Shown: positions 24,520 to 37,341, counted from the first letter of the stretch. The stretch: DNA of 63,940 bases from Streptomyces triticagri (GCF_003429565.1 NZ_QUAK01000008.1:795-64734), one strand, 5' to 3'. Numbers and translations are program-made. The notes: generated from the letters alone by a model not told the origin.

Positions 24520-24930
24520 ATGGCCATCACCCTGATCGATCCCGAGGGGCTGCCCGAAGTCCCGGTGTACCGGCAGGTCTCGGTCGCGACCGGCTCGAGG
24601 CTGGTCTTCGTCGCCGGTCAGGTCGCCTGGGACACCGATGGCCGGACCGTCGGTGCGGGCGACCTCGCCGTGCAGGTCGAGCAGGCCTATGTCAATGTCG
24701 GCACCGCGCTCGCCGCGGCCGGCGCGAGCTTCGCCGATGTGGCGAAGCTGAACGTCCACGTCGTCGACTGGACGCCCGACCTGATGCCCCGGCTGCTGGC
24801 CGGAATCGACCGCGCGGCCGAACGTCTCGGCAGCAGGCCGATGGCGCCCGCCACACTGCTCGGCGTGGCCGCGCTCGATGTGCCCGAGCATCTGGTCGAG
24901 GTGGAGGCCGTCGCCGTGCTCGACCGCTGA
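24520..24930 (+). CDS. RidA (YjgF/UK114) family protein
   Basis: 136 aa from the ATG at 24520 with GAGGAAG upstream. The single compact domain has the family features: LVFVAGQVAWDTDGRTVGAG at the first conserved block, NVGTALAAAGASFADV, and the C-terminal signature RPMAPATLLGVAALDVPEHLVEVEAVAV in outline. The catalytic arginine of classical RidA (in the SR-PAR motif) is not obviously conserved here, as the block reads SRPMAPATL, so deaminase activity on reactive imines is uncertain and it may belong to another subfamily. Cytoplasmic trimer expected. Convergent with the next gene with 3 bp between stops. Confidence 0.87.
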   Translation: MAITLIDPEGLPEVPVYRQVSVATGSRLVFVAGQVAWDTDGRTVGAGDLAVQVEQAYVNVGTALAAAGASFADVAKLNVHVVDWTPDLMPRLLAGIDRAAERLGSRPMAPATLLGVAALDVPEHLVEVEAVAVLDR

Positions 24931-24933
24931 GGC

Positions 24934-25410
24934 TCACCGGACTCGGGAGGGTGCCGCTCCGGTGGGTGCGGGGGCGGTGGCGCGGGAGGCGCTGCGTTCC
25001 CTGCGCAGGAGGACGACCGCCGCGAGCCCCGCAAGGCAGGGGAGCAGGCCGAGCAGTCCGTAGGAGAGCGGCAGCACCCGGTCGTACGGCGCGGACGCGT
25101 ACGTCAGGCCGAACAGCGCCAGGCAGCTGCCCGCGGCGAACAGCGTGCCGGCGAGCGCGAGCGCATGGCGTGAGCCGCGGCGGGCCCAGCGGATCGCCCA
25201 GAGCCAGCAGGGGATGCCGAGCAGTCCGACGATGCCCAGATAGGCGGTGATCGCCGTGCGGTCCTTGGCCACTTCGGAGGCGGACCAGTGCGGATAGGCG
25301 TCGCGGACGTGGCTTGCGATGCTGTCGGCGGTGGCCAGATCGGCGAGTGGAACCACCGCGACTGCGGCGGTGAGCGCAAGGCCCAGATGCATCGCTGTGC
25401 GGGAGGTCAT
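24934..25410 (-). CDS. Four-helix membrane protein, probable target of the divergent TetR
   Basis: 158 aa from the ATG at 25410, with GAAGGGG eight bases upstream (the GTG at 25419 abuts that site). Four predicted transmembrane segments: residues 8-28, 53-75 (GIVGLLGIPCWLWAI), 84-106 and 118-138, then a basic Ala/Pro-rich cytoplasmic tail. No family recognised with confidence; small proteins of this layout in actinobacteria are often next to TetR genes. The regulator at 25583 is divergent, with two near-perfect operators between, making this the likely repressed gene. Confidence 0.82.
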   Translation of the reverse strand: MTSRTAMHLGLALTAAVAVVPLADLATADSIASHVRDAYPHWSASEVAKDRTAITAYLGIVGLLGIPCWLWAIRWARRGSRHALALAGTLFAAGSCLALFGLTYASAPYDRVLPLSYGLLGLLPCLAGLAAVVLLRRERSASRATAPAPTGAAPSRVR

Positions 25411-25449
25411 GGTCGTCACCCCTTCGGTTCGGTGCGATCGGTTCGGTGT

Positions 25450-25501
25450 GATTCTTACGTCGTAAATTTCACTGCCAGGCTATATTTACGCCGTAAGAAT
25501 C
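25450..25501. promoter_or_regulatory. TetR operator: inverted GATTCTTACG-type arms
   Basis: GATTCTTACGTCGTAAAT (25450-25467) and ATTTACGCCGTAAGAATC (25484-25501) are inverted copies with one mismatch and 16 bp between. Each arm contains the palindrome TTACG-N-CGTAA. They fill the space between the divergent membrane protein and TetR genes. Confidence 0.8.
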
Positions 25502-25582
25502 GTCAACCGGGATCTCCGGACGCCGACCGGGATCTCCGGACATCGGGACGTGCCGGGATCCGGCAGCGAAGGAGGCGGTGGC

Positions 25583-26251
25583 ATGGCGGCCAGAAGGGCG
25601 CGCGGTCACAGTGCAGGGCTGACACGGCAGGTCGTACTCGAAGCGGCCCTGGGTCTCTCCGACCGGGACGGGCTGAAGGCGCTGTCGATGCGCCGGCTCG
25701 GCGAGGAGCTGGGCGTGGAGGCGATGGCGCTCTATCACCACGTGCCGAACAAGGACGCACTCCTGGACGGCATGGTCGAGCAGGTGGTGGCCGAGGCCGT
25801 GCCCGAGGAGTTCGGGCCCGCCAACTGGCAGGAGGGGCTGCGTACTTACGCGGCGGCGCTGGACGCCGCGCTGGCCGCGCATCCGCAGGTGGTGCCGCTG
25901 CTGATGTCCCGGCCGGCGGTCACGCCGCGCAATCTGCAGTTGATGGAGACCGTGGTCGGTGCGCTGCACGGGGCGGGCTTCCCGCTGCGCCGGGCCCTCG
26001 ATGTGGTGTACGCGGTGACCAGTTTCGTGATCGGCCATGCGGCGGCGCAGGGCGGCGCCGTGGGGGAGGCCGACGGCGAGAGCGCCGACCTCGCTGCAAT
26101 GGATCCGGAGGCCTATCCGCTCCTGGTGCGTGCGGCGGAGGAGTCGGGTGCGGCACCTGCCGCGGAACGCTTCGACTTCGCCCTGGGCGCCCTGCTGTCC
26201 GGGTTCGAGGCGGAGGCGGGACGCCCGGAGCGGGCGGCGGCCGAGGGCTGA
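25583..26251 (+). CDS. TetR-family repressor with a TetR_C-like sensor domain
   Basis: 222 aa from the ATG at 25583 with GAAGGAGG upstream. The HTH is at residues 14-60 (TRQVVLEAALGLSDRDGLKA, LGVEAMALYHHVPNKDALLDG). The tyrosine-histidine pair YHHV and the C-terminal domain are of the tetracycline-repressor C-terminal type found in many actinobacterial regulators of efflux or redox genes. The divergent membrane gene and itself are the likely targets through the two operators at 25450-25501. Length and motifs are normal for the group. Confidence 0.92.
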   Translation: MAARRARGHSAGLTRQVVLEAALGLSDRDGLKALSMRRLGEELGVEAMALYHHVPNKDALLDGMVEQVVAEAVPEEFGPANWQEGLRTYAAALDAALAAHPQVVPLLMSRPAVTPRNLQLMETVVGALHGAGFPLRRALDVVYAVTSFVIGHAAAQGGAVGEADGESADLAAMDPEAYPLLVRAAEESGAAPAAERFDFALGALLSGFEAEAGRPERAAAEG

Positions 26252-26290
26252 GGCGGCCGGGCCTTGCGCCCGACCCCGCGCCCAACTCCG

Positions 26291-26313
26291 TTGTCAGTGC
26301 CTCCGCATAGAGT
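26291..26313 (+). promoter_or_regulatory. RecA-NDp (PafBC-type DNA-damage) promoter match
   Basis: TTGTCAGTG (26291-26299), 8 bp, then TAGAGT (26308-26313): an exact match to the motif TTGTCRGTG-N8-TANNNT described for LexA-independent DNA-damage promoters in actinobacteria. It is 40 bp before the vWA gene start, leaving room for a short leader with the ribosome-binding site GGAGGGGG. Confidence 0.7.
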
Positions 26314-26352
26314 GAATTCATCACTTCAGCACTCCGGAGGGGGAGCACAGGC

Positions 26353-27411
26353 GTGTCCGTGAAGAAGATTCAGCACAAGGTGAATCACGTAGCCCTTGTC
26401 GTGGACTGTTCGGGTTCCATGCACCCGCATCAGGACCAACTCGTCCGCGTCGTCGACGAATTCGTGGCGGGCCTCAAAGCCGAATCGGACAGCCTCGGTC
26501 ACGAGACCAGGATCAGCCTCTATTCCTTCGACCACAGAGTGGAAAACCTGGTCTGGGACATGGACGTCAAACACCTCCCGTCCATGCGCGGGTTGTACCG
26601 CGTGGAGAACGGCGCGACGGCACTCATCCAGGCATCCCTGAAGTCCCTTGACGACCTCGGCCACATCTGGGAGGAGTACGGCGAGCACAGCTTCCTCCAG
26701 ATCGTGGTCACGGACGGCGAGGAGAACGCCTCGGGAGGCGACCGCCGGCACGACGGCGACATGACGATCCTCGGCCCCTGGCTCGACCGGATCACGGCCA
26801 AGATGGGCGCGCTCCCGGGCCACTGGACCTCGGCGATCCTCGTGCCGAATTCGCTGGCCAAGCGCACGGCCCAGAACTACGGCTTCCCCGCGGGGAACAT
26901 CGCGATCTGGGACGCAGAGTCCAAGGAGGGCGTCGAGGAGGCGATCGGCACCGTGCGTGCCGCCGCCACCAGCTTCCTGCGCGGCCGCGAGCAGGGCGTG
27001 CGCGGCACCAAGAACCTGTTCGCGGTCGGCCAGGACATATCGGTGGACGAGGTGCGGGCCAGCCTCGAGCCGATCCCGGCCGACCGGTACCGCCTCCTGA
27101 AGGTCGACAAGGAGGCCGAGATCCGCCCCTTCGTCGACTCGCACCCGGGCGTCACCTACGAACGCGGCGCGTGCTACTACCAATTGGGCGCCCGAGCCCA
27201 GGTCCAGGCGAACAAGGAAGTGATAGTCGTCGAGAAGAGCACCGACCGCGCCTATACGGGCGACGCGGCACGCAGCCTTCTTTTCGGTACGGGAATTCAG
27301 GGCACGGTCTCGGTGAAGGCGGGGAACAATCCGGACCTCGAGGTCTACGTCCAGAGCCGCTCGGTGAACAGAAAGCTGAAGCCGAACACGCGCCTGCTCA
27401 TCATGCTCTGA
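26353..27411 (+). CDS. Stand-alone von Willebrand factor A domain protein
   Basis: 352 aa, GTG start with GGAGGGGG nine bases upstream. Residues 8-215 are a vWA domain with an intact metal-ion-dependent adhesion site: D-x-S-x-S in VVDCSGSM (residues 18-22), the threonine region GATALIQA and the aspartate in VVTDGEEN. The C-terminal 130 residues are a separate beta-rich segment (YERGACYYQLGARAQVQ, ARSLLFGTGIQGTVSVKAG) with no family I recognise. No signal peptide or membrane segment, so it is cytoplasmic. It is a single-gene unit behind a promoter matching the DNA-damage motif, without AAA-ATPase or ter genes nearby. The role could be in stress response or macromolecule assembly; I cannot assign it further. 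Confidence 0.88.
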   Translation: MSVKKIQHKVNHVALVVDCSGSMHPHQDQLVRVVDEFVAGLKAESDSLGHETRISLYSFDHRVENLVWDMDVKHLPSMRGLYRVENGATALIQASLKSLDDLGHIWEEYGEHSFLQIVVTDGEENASGGDRRHDGDMTILGPWLDRITAKMGALPGHWTSAILVPNSLAKRTAQNYGFPAGNIAIWDAESKEGVEEAIGTVRAAATSFLRGREQGVRGTKNLFAVGQDISVDEVRASLEPIPADRYRLLKVDKEAEIRPFVDSHPGVTYERGACYYQLGARAQVQANKEVIVVEKSTDRAYTGDAARSLLFGTGIQGTVSVKAGNNPDLEVYVQSRSVNRKLKPNTRLLIML

Positions 27412-27495
27412 GCGTCGTCCCGGCCGCGGGGCGCGGCGTCGGTGCTCAGGCCCGACGCCGTGCCCGCGGTCATCAGCGCGTCCGGAGTGAGCCGG

Positions 27496-28059
27496 TCAGC
27501 GTGCCACCCGGTAGCGGACGTAGGCGACCCCTGCGCCGATCGTGCGGTTCTCGACGAGTTCGAGATCCACCCGGCGCTCGCTGCGAGGGAAGAACGGGAC
27601 ACCGCCGCCGAGCAGTATCGGATATACCCGGGCCCGGTACTCGTCGATCAGTCCCGCCGCGGCCGCCTGGGACGCGAGAGCCGCGCCGCCGATCGCGATG
27701 TCGCCCGTGCCCGGTTCGGCGCGGAGCCGTTCGATCTCCTCGGCGAGGCTGCCGGTCGCGAGGCGGGCATTGCCCTGCACCGCCGACAGCGTTGTGGAGA
27801 ACACCACCTTCGGGAGCGCCTGCCAGAGAGCGGCGAACTCGCGCGTCGAGAAGTCGAGCGACGGATTCTGCTCGGCGGTCTCCCAGTACAGCATCGTCTC
27901 GTACAGCCGCCGGCCGAGGAGATGGACGCCCGCACCGCGCACCTCGTCGGTGGCCAGGCGGAAGACCTCCTCGTCGGGTGCCGCCCAGTCGAAGGAGCCG
28001 TCCGGTGCGACGATGCAGCCGTCGGCCGACATGGTCATGGAGTAGGTCACGCTGCGCAT
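27496..28059 (-). CDS. RibD C-terminal (dihydrofolate-reductase-like) family protein
   Basis: 187 aa from the ATG at 28059 with a full AGGAGG site. The fold is that of the RibD_C/DHFR-like reductases: YSMTMSADGCIVAPDGSFDW at the N-terminus, GAGVHLLGRRLYETMLYW, the NADPH-loop DIAIGGAALASQA, and a C-terminal strand ending GVAYVRYRV. Members are NADPH-dependent reductases of mostly unknown substrate. It lies 32 bp downstream of a second gene of the same family on the same strand and is probably cotranscribed with it. Confidence 0.9.
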   Translation of the reverse strand: MRSVTYSMTMSADGCIVAPDGSFDWAAPDEEVFRLATDEVRGAGVHLLGRRLYETMLYWETAEQNPSLDFSTREFAALWQALPKVVFSTTLSAVQGNARLATGSLAEEIERLRAEPGTGDIAIGGAALASQAAAAGLIDEYRARVYPILLGGGVPFFPRSERRVDLELVENRTIGAGVAYVRYRVAR

Positions 28060-28091
28060 CGGGGTCCTCCTCGGTCGGCGGGCGGGCACCG

Positions 28092-28697
28092 TCAGGCGGG
28101 ATCGCCGAGTGGCGGGTGCTCGAGCACCCGGGGCCTGTACTCGACGAGTTGGATACCGCCGTCGAAGGTACGGTGCTCGGTCATCTCGAGGGCGACGTCC
28201 GGATAGCCGTCGTAGATGCGTTCTGCACCCGTGGCCCCGGTGATCACGGGGAACATCACGACGCGGAACCGGTCGACGAGCCCGGCTCGCAGCAGGGTCC
28301 GGCACAGGCTGAGGCTGCCGATCGTGCTGAGCAGCCCCGAACCGTTCGACTTCATGGCGCGGACCGCCTCGACTGCGTCGTCGTGGACAAGGGTGGCGTT
28401 GGCCCATGTCAGCGGATCCTCGAGCGAGGAGGAGAACACCACCTTGGAGGCCTGCGTGAGCTCGTCGACGGACGCCTCCTCGTCGGGCCTGAACTCGTCC
28501 TGACCGGTCGGGACCTCGCCGGCGGCGAACCCCGACATCAGGCGGTAGGTGTTCGCCCCCATCAGGTACGTGGCCTCGGGCTGATCGGCGAGCCATGCGA
28601 GGTACTCCGGGCCCTCGAGGCCCCAGAACCCGGGCCATCCCTCTCCCGATGCGTAGCCGTCGAGGGACGTGATGAAGTCGACGAGAAGCTCAGACAT
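28092..28697 (-). CDS. RibD C-terminal (dihydrofolate-reductase-like) family protein
   Basis: 201 aa from the ATG at 28697 with GAGAGGAAA upstream. It shows the same fold as the next gene: LLVDFITSLDGYASGEGWPG, then TYLMGANTYRLMSGFA, a GLLSTIGSLSLCRTLLRAG segment at the cofactor loop, and LVDRFRVVMFPVITG. Sequence identity to its neighbour is low, so the pair is more likely two family members brought together than a recent tandem duplication. NADPH-dependent reductase of unknown substrate is the best description. It is the first gene of the probable pair. Confidence 0.9.
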   Translation of the reverse strand: MSELLVDFITSLDGYASGEGWPGFWGLEGPEYLAWLADQPEATYLMGANTYRLMSGFAAGEVPTGQDEFRPDEEASVDELTQASKVVFSSSLEDPLTWANATLVHDDAVEAVRAMKSNGSGLLSTIGSLSLCRTLLRAGLVDRFRVVMFPVITGATGAERIYDGYPDVALEMTEHRTFDGGIQLVEYRPRVLEHPPLGDPA

Positions 28698-28774
28698 GGC
28701 GGTTTCCTCTCAGAGGTGTCAGGAGCTTGGACCGCCCGGAGCCCGCAAACTCATCGGAGAACGCTCGGAGTCCC

Positions 28775-29350
28775 TCAGAGTTTGCCCGCCATGAGAACCG
28801 TGCGATGACCCCCGAGCGCGCGGGCGAGACCTTCGAGGAACTCCGGGTCGAAGTCGGGCCAGTCCCAGAACTCGAAACCGAGATACCCGAAGGCGAAGAA
28901 GTGATCCGACCAGGTCCACGCGGTCAGGTCACCGGAGCGTCGGCACAGCGGGCAGACGACTGCCGCGCTGCCTGTGTCGCTCCAGTCGTTGATGGCTGCA
29001 CCGAAGGGTTCCCATACCCCCTCGATCTCCTCCAGCCGGTCGGTGAAGAAGACCGCCCGCCCGGCACAGTGCGGGCACACCGCGAACCTGGCTTCTCCCT
29101 GACCGCAGTTGAACACGGTGCGGTCGGTCTCGATCCTGAGCCCGCCGCCGGGCTCCCAGTCCTTCTGCTCGACCGCCTTGGCCCAGGAGGGACCGGGTGG
29201 ATGCCCCGACGGCGCCCCGAGAACACAGTCGCTGAGCTCGGCCCGAACCATCCCCTCCTTGACCAGCCAGTCGAGTCCCCCGGCTGCCAGGGTGTGGGCG
29301 TCCGCATGCGTGGCGTCGAGGTCGACGACAGTCTGGAAATAGTTCCCCAT
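28775..29350 (-). CDS. Hypothetical protein with two CxxC zinc-ribbon pairs
   Basis: About 191 aa from the ATG at 29350. No family is recognised. Visible features are two Cys pairs, CPHC and CPLC, about 40 residues apart, which probably form one treble-clef or ribbon-type zinc site, and a tryptophan- and aspartate-rich C-terminal third (FGYLGFEFWDWPDFDPEF). No signal peptide or membrane segment. It is read on the same strand as the two RibD-like genes with 77 bp between. The 5' region has no strong ribosome-binding site, which leaves the exact start uncertain. The protein reads as coding, with normal amino-acid balance. Confidence 0.7.
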   Translation of the reverse strand: MGNYFQTVVDLDATHADAHTLAAGGLDWLVKEGMVRAELSDCVLGAPSGHPPGPSWAKAVEQKDWEPGGGLRIETDRTVFNCGQGEARFAVCPHCAGRAVFFTDRLEEIEGVWEPFGAAINDWSDTGSAAVVCPLCRRSGDLTAWTWSDHFFAFGYLGFEFWDWPDFDPEFLEGLARALGGHRTVLMAGKL

Positions 29351-29679
29351 GGGCAAAGAGTAGAAGCAGCCACCGACAGGCCGGGAGACGCCGGCGGACG
29401 AGACTGCCGGCTGATCGGCTCAGTGTGAAGCCGCGAAGCCGTCGGACTGGTCGAGGTGTGACTGAGTGCGTGAGTTGGCCCGACTCACCGAGTACGGCGC
29501 TCAGTTGGCAGAGCGGCGTCGGGCCCGCAGGTGTGGCCACGATCTCGACGAGGTCCTCCTGCGCGTCGGGAAGGCCACCGAGAAGCTGGCTACGGATCAC
29601 CAGGCAGCTGATCGTGCCGTGGATGAGTCCCAGATGGTGCCGGATCTCCCGCCACTTCGGCGGGCAGCTGACCGCCGGT
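29351..29679. other. Gap without a recognisable gene
   Basis: 329 bp between the CxxC protein start and the VOC gene stop. Open frames exist on both strands (for example 29466-29732 on the plus strand) but none has a convincing start, ribosome-binding site or family resemblance. It could be a decayed gene; I see no repeat or palindrome of note. Confidence 0.4.
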
Positions 29680-30447
29680 TCAGCTCGTCGTCGCCGCACC
29701 GACATCGAACTCCGTGCCGAACGGGTCCGTGATGTTCGCGACCCGCCCGTAGATCATGTCGTAGGGCTCGGCCGAGGTCCCACCCGCGTCGACCGCTCGC
29801 CGCGCCGCCGCATCGGCGTCGTCCACCTGGAACAAGGTCCCCCAACGGGACTTGGTGGCCTTTGGGTCACCGGCGATGCCGCCGATCTCGTGGCCATCCG
29901 GTCTGCGCAGGAACGTGAAGTCGAGCTCGGGCATGTCCGGGTTGGCATCCAACGTGTAGCCGAAGACCGCGACGTAGAAGTCGCGTGCGGGCCCGGGTTC
30001 CGCGGTGACCAGGTCGTTGCGGAGCAGGGCGTTCGGCTCGTTGACGATCTGGCAGCCGATGTGGGTACCGGCCTGCCACAGTCCACACTGTGCACCGGTG
30101 GGGTCCCTGATGATCGCCGTCCGGCCCTGGTCCAGCACGTCCATCGGACCGGTGATGATCGAGCCGCCCGCGTCCCGCGCTCGGGCGGCCGCGGCGTCAC
30201 AGTCATCCGTCGCGAAGTAGACGTTCCACCAGAATTCCGTGGCGTCGGGATCGGGGTTCGGCCTGATGGCGGCGACGGGTCTGCCCCGTAGCAAGCACTG
30301 GGTGTAGTGGCCGAACTCCGCCGGTCCCACATCGAACTCCCAACCGAACAACGCGCCGTAGAAGGCCATTGCGCGGTCGAGATCCGGGATGCCAAGGTCG
30401 ATCCAGGTCGGTGTGCCGGCCGGCTGCTTGGTGGTCAGCTCGCTCAT
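29680..30447 (-). CDS. VOC-family protein, paralogue of the gene at 21718
   Basis: 255 aa from the ATG at 30447 with AAGGAGA upstream. Two tandem glyoxalase-like modules, with clear similarity to the earlier VOC protein: PAGTPTWIDLGIPD, AFYGALFGWEF, CLLRGRPVAAIRP, then FTFLRRPDGHEIGG and ITDPFGTEFDV. It differs by short deletions in the first module. The DNA looks somewhat less GC-rich by eye than the core genes around it. It lies alone in a loosely packed accessory patch just before the arginine operon. Function is unknown, as for the paralogue. Confidence 0.88.
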   Translation of the reverse strand: MSELTTKQPAGTPTWIDLGIPDLDRAMAFYGALFGWEFDVGPAEFGHYTQCLLRGRPVAAIRPNPDPDATEFWWNVYFATDDCDAAAARARDAGGSIITGPMDVLDQGRTAIIRDPTGAQCGLWQAGTHIGCQIVNEPNALLRNDLVTAEPGPARDFYVAVFGYTLDANPDMPELDFTFLRRPDGHEIGGIAGDPKATKSRWGTLFQVDDADAAARRAVDAGGTSAEPYDMIYGRVANITDPFGTEFDVGAATTS

Positions 30448-30483
30448 CGTCTCTCCTTGCCGTGTCCCCAGGCCGCGTACCAC

Positions 30484-30666
30484 GGTCGCCAGGTGGGTGA
30501 TCGGGTCGACCTCGACGACCGCCTGGCGGGATACGCCGGCCTACGGTTCAGACTCCGCGGGCTCGCGGAACTCATCGCCGAGACGACGACGCACCACTTG
30601 GACAGCGACCCGCAGCTCAACGCCTGGCCTGGTCCACGACCGAGCATGATCGACTTGTTGCAGTAG
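30484..30666 (+). pseudogene. Possible C-terminal gene remnant before argC
   Basis: The plus-strand frame ending at the TAG at 30664-30666 reads protein-like (VDLDDRLAGYAGLRFRL, AELIAETTTHHLDSDP, then AWPGPRPSMIDLLQ), but no start codon with a ribosome-binding site exists upstream. The preceding residues are antisense to the VOC gene. It looks like the last 50-60 residues of a lost gene. No family identified; low confidence. Confidence 0.3.
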
Positions 30667-30707
30667 CTCACAGCCACACGAGGGCGAACGGCTGTCCCGG
30701 CGTCGCG

Positions 30708-31862
<1,155 letters not shown>

Positions 31863-31866
<4 letters not shown>

Positions 31867-33020
31867 GCGTGACGGCAGCAGGAGGCTTCACCGCCTCCGG
31901 CATCGCAGCAGGAATCAAGCAGAGCGGGGACGCGGACCTGGCCCTCGTGGTCAACAACGGCCCCCGCCTGGAGGCCGCCGGAGTCTTCACGTCCAACCGC
32001 GTCAAGGCGGCGCCGGTCCTGTGGTCGGAGCAGGTCGTCAAGGGCGGTCGTATCTCCGCGGTGATCCTCAACTCCGGTGGCGCCAACGCCTGTACGGGCC
32101 CGCAGGGCTTCCAGGACACCCATGCCACGGCCGAGAAAACCGCCGAGGTGCTTCCGGGCCACAGCGCCGGCGAGGTGGCCGTCGCGTCGACGGGGCTCAT
32201 CGGCGAACTCCTGCCGATGGACAAGCTCCTGCCGGGCGTCGAGAAGGCGGCCGAGGCCCTGTCCGAGCACGGTGGCGAGAAGGCCGCCATCGCGATCAAG
32301 ACCACCGACACCGTGCACAAGACGGCGGTGGCCGGCGGCGACGGCTGGACCGTCGGAGGCATGGCCAAGGGCGCCGGCATGCTCGCCCCCGGCCTCGCCA
32401 CCATGCTCGTCGTCCTGACCACCGACGCCGACGTGGACGCGTCCGCACTGGACCGCGCCCTGCGCGACGCCACCCGGACCACCTTCGACCGGGTCGACTC
32501 CGACGGCTGCATGTCGACCAACGACACGGTGCTGCTCCTCGCCTCCGGAGCGTCCCGAGTCGCTCCGGAGTACGAGGAGTTCGCCGAGGCGGTACGGACG
32601 GTCTGCGCCGACCTCGCACGTCAGCTGATCGGGGACGCCGAAGGGGCGAGCAAGGACATCCGCATCGAGGTGATCAACGCCGCGAGCGAGGACGACGCCG
32701 TCGAGGTGGGCCGCTCCATCGCCCGCAACAACCTCCTCAAGTGCGCGATCCACGGCGAGGACCCCAACTGGGGCCGCGTCCTCTCGGCGATCGGCACCAC
32801 CTCCGCCGCCTTCGACCCGGATCGGCTCAACGTGGCCATCAACGACGTGTGGGTCTGCAAGAACGGCTCGGTCGGCGAGGACCGCACCGGCGTCGACATG
32901 CGCTTCCGTGAGGTCAGGATCACCGCCGACCTGGCCGCAGGAGACACCGAACCGGTGGTCGTCTGGGCCAACGACCTCACCGCCGACTACGTCCACGAGA
33001 ACAGCGCGTACAGCTCATGA
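31863..33020 (+). CDS. argJ: Glutamate N-acetyltransferase / ornithine acetyltransferase
   Basis: 385 aa, GTG start with GAGGAG five bases upstream. The self-cleavage site of the ArgJ family is clear: [20 protein letters not shown], where cleavage before the threonine of ATML yields alpha and beta chains and exposes the catalytic Thr. The C-terminal part has [18 protein letters not shown] and ends [12 protein letters not shown], the family terminus. It recycles the acetyl group from N-acetylornithine to glutamate (steps one and five of the pathway). It overlaps argB by ATGA. Confidence 0.97.
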
Positions 33021-33927
33021 GCACCCGTAAGCACACCGCACTGCCCAAGGCGCAGACCCTCATCGAGGCACTGCCCTGGCTGACCCGGCACCACGGCAGG
33101 ACGGTCGTCATCAAGTTCGGCGGCAACGCCATGATCGACGAGGACCTCAAGGCCGCCTTCGCCCAGGACGTCGTCTTCCTCAGGCATGCCGGCCTGAAGC
33201 CGGTCGTGGTGCACGGCGGTGGGCCGCAGATCAGCGCCCAGCTCGACCGGCACGGCCTGGTCAGCGAGTTCAAGGCGGGCCTCAGGGTCACCACGCCCGA
33301 GGCCATGGACGTGGTCCGTATGGTGCTCGCCGGCCAGGTGCAGCGCGAGCTGGTCGGCCTGCTCAACGAGCACGGCCCGCTCGCCGTCGGCCTCACCGGC
33401 GAGGACGCCCACACCATCACCGCGACCAAGCACCAGCCGCGTATCGAGGGAGAGTTGGTCGACATCGGCCGGGTCGGTGAGATCACTGCCATCGACACCG
33501 GCGCCATCGAGGCCCTGCTCGCCGACGGCCGTATCCCGGTCGTCTCCTCCATCGCCCGCTCCGAGGACGACGGACATGTCTACAACGTCAATGCTGATAC
33601 GGCGGCTGCGGCACTCGCTGCGGCACTTGATGCCGAGACCCTGATGGTCCTCACCGATGTCGAGGGCCTTTACGAGGACTGGCCGAACAGCGACGAGGTG
33701 ATCAGCCGCCTCACCGCGAAGGAACTCGAGAAACTGCTCCCGGAGCTGGCGAGCGGCATGGTCCCGAAGATGGAGGGCTGCCTGCACGCCGTACGCAACG
33801 GAGTGCACACGGCCCGCGTGATCGACGGACGGGTGCAGCACTCGATCCTCCTCGAGATCTTCACCGACGAAGGCATCGGCACCATGGTCGTGCCCGACGC
33901 CGACCCCACGAGCAAAGGTGTGGACGC

Positions 33928-33931
<4 letters not shown>
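33017..33931 (+). CDS. argB: Acetylglutamate kinase
   Basis: 304 aa, ATG overlapping the argJ stop by 4 bp. The amino-acid-kinase fold starts [13 protein letters not shown] (ATP-phosphate lysine), followed by [19 protein letters not shown] and, near the end, [15 protein letters not shown] with GMVPKMEGC. It phosphorylates N-acetylglutamate, the usual arginine feedback point. The N-terminal extension of about 25 residues fits the arginine-sensitive hexameric type, though I cannot verify inhibition. argD overlaps its end by ATGA. Confidence 0.97.
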
Positions 33932-35166
<1,235 letters not shown>

Positions 35167-35185
35167 TCCGGAGAATGGGACGACG

Positions 35186-35719
35186 ATGAGCCTGCAGGAG
35201 AACGAGCAAGCCGGGCCGGCGGTGCCGCAGACGCGCACCGCCCGCCACCGCCGGATCGTGGACATCCTCAACCGGCAGGCGGTGCGCTCCCAGAGCCAGT
35301 TGGCGAAGCTGCTCGCCGACGACGGCCTGACCGTCACCCAGGCCACGCTCTCGCGCGACCTGGACGAACTCAACGCGGTCAAGATCCGCAACAACGACGG
35401 CGACCTGATCTACGCGGTGCCGAGCGAGGGCGGATTCCGCACCCCGCGGGCCCCGCTCGGCGAGTCGGCGAAGGAGGAGCGGATGCGGCGCCTCTCCGCT
35501 GAGCTGCTGATCTCCGCGGAGGCCTCGGCGAATCTCGTGGTGCTGCGTACGCCGCCGGGGGCTGCGCAGTTCCTGGCCTCGGCCATCGATCAGGCCGAGC
35601 TGCACGACATCCTCGGCACCATCGCGGGCGACGACACCCTCATGCTCATCAGCCGGGAGCCGGACGGCGGCCAGGCGCTCGCCGACCACATGCTGCATCT
35701 GGCGCAGGACACGCGCTGA
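35186..35719 (+). CDS. argR: Arginine repressor
   Basis: 177 aa, ATG start. The N-terminal winged helix reads [20 protein letters not shown], then [20 protein letters not shown], the ArgR DNA-binding signature. After a linker, the C-terminal oligomerisation and arginine-binding domain ends with [20 protein letters not shown]. It binds ARG boxes with arginine as corepressor; candidate boxes overlap the promoters of argC (30708) and argH (35811). Placement as the last gene of the operon gives negative feedback on itself. Confidence 0.97.
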   Translation: MSLQENEQAGPAVPQTRTARHRRIVDILNRQAVRSQSQLAKLLADDGLTVTQATLSRDLDELNAVKIRNNDGDLIYAVPSEGGFRTPRAPLGESAKEERMRRLSAELLISAEASANLVVLRTPPGAAQFLASAIDQAELHDILGTIAGDDTLMLISREPDGGQALADHMLHLAQDTR

Positions 35720-37306
<1,587 letters not shown>

Positions 37307-37341
37307 CCCCCTCGACGGCACGGTTCACCCGCTGAGCCGCA

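Noticed and set aside
29466..29732. 88-codon plus-strand ORF in the gap before the VOC gene
   Set aside because: No ribosome-binding site or family resemblance, and its end is antisense to the VOC gene.
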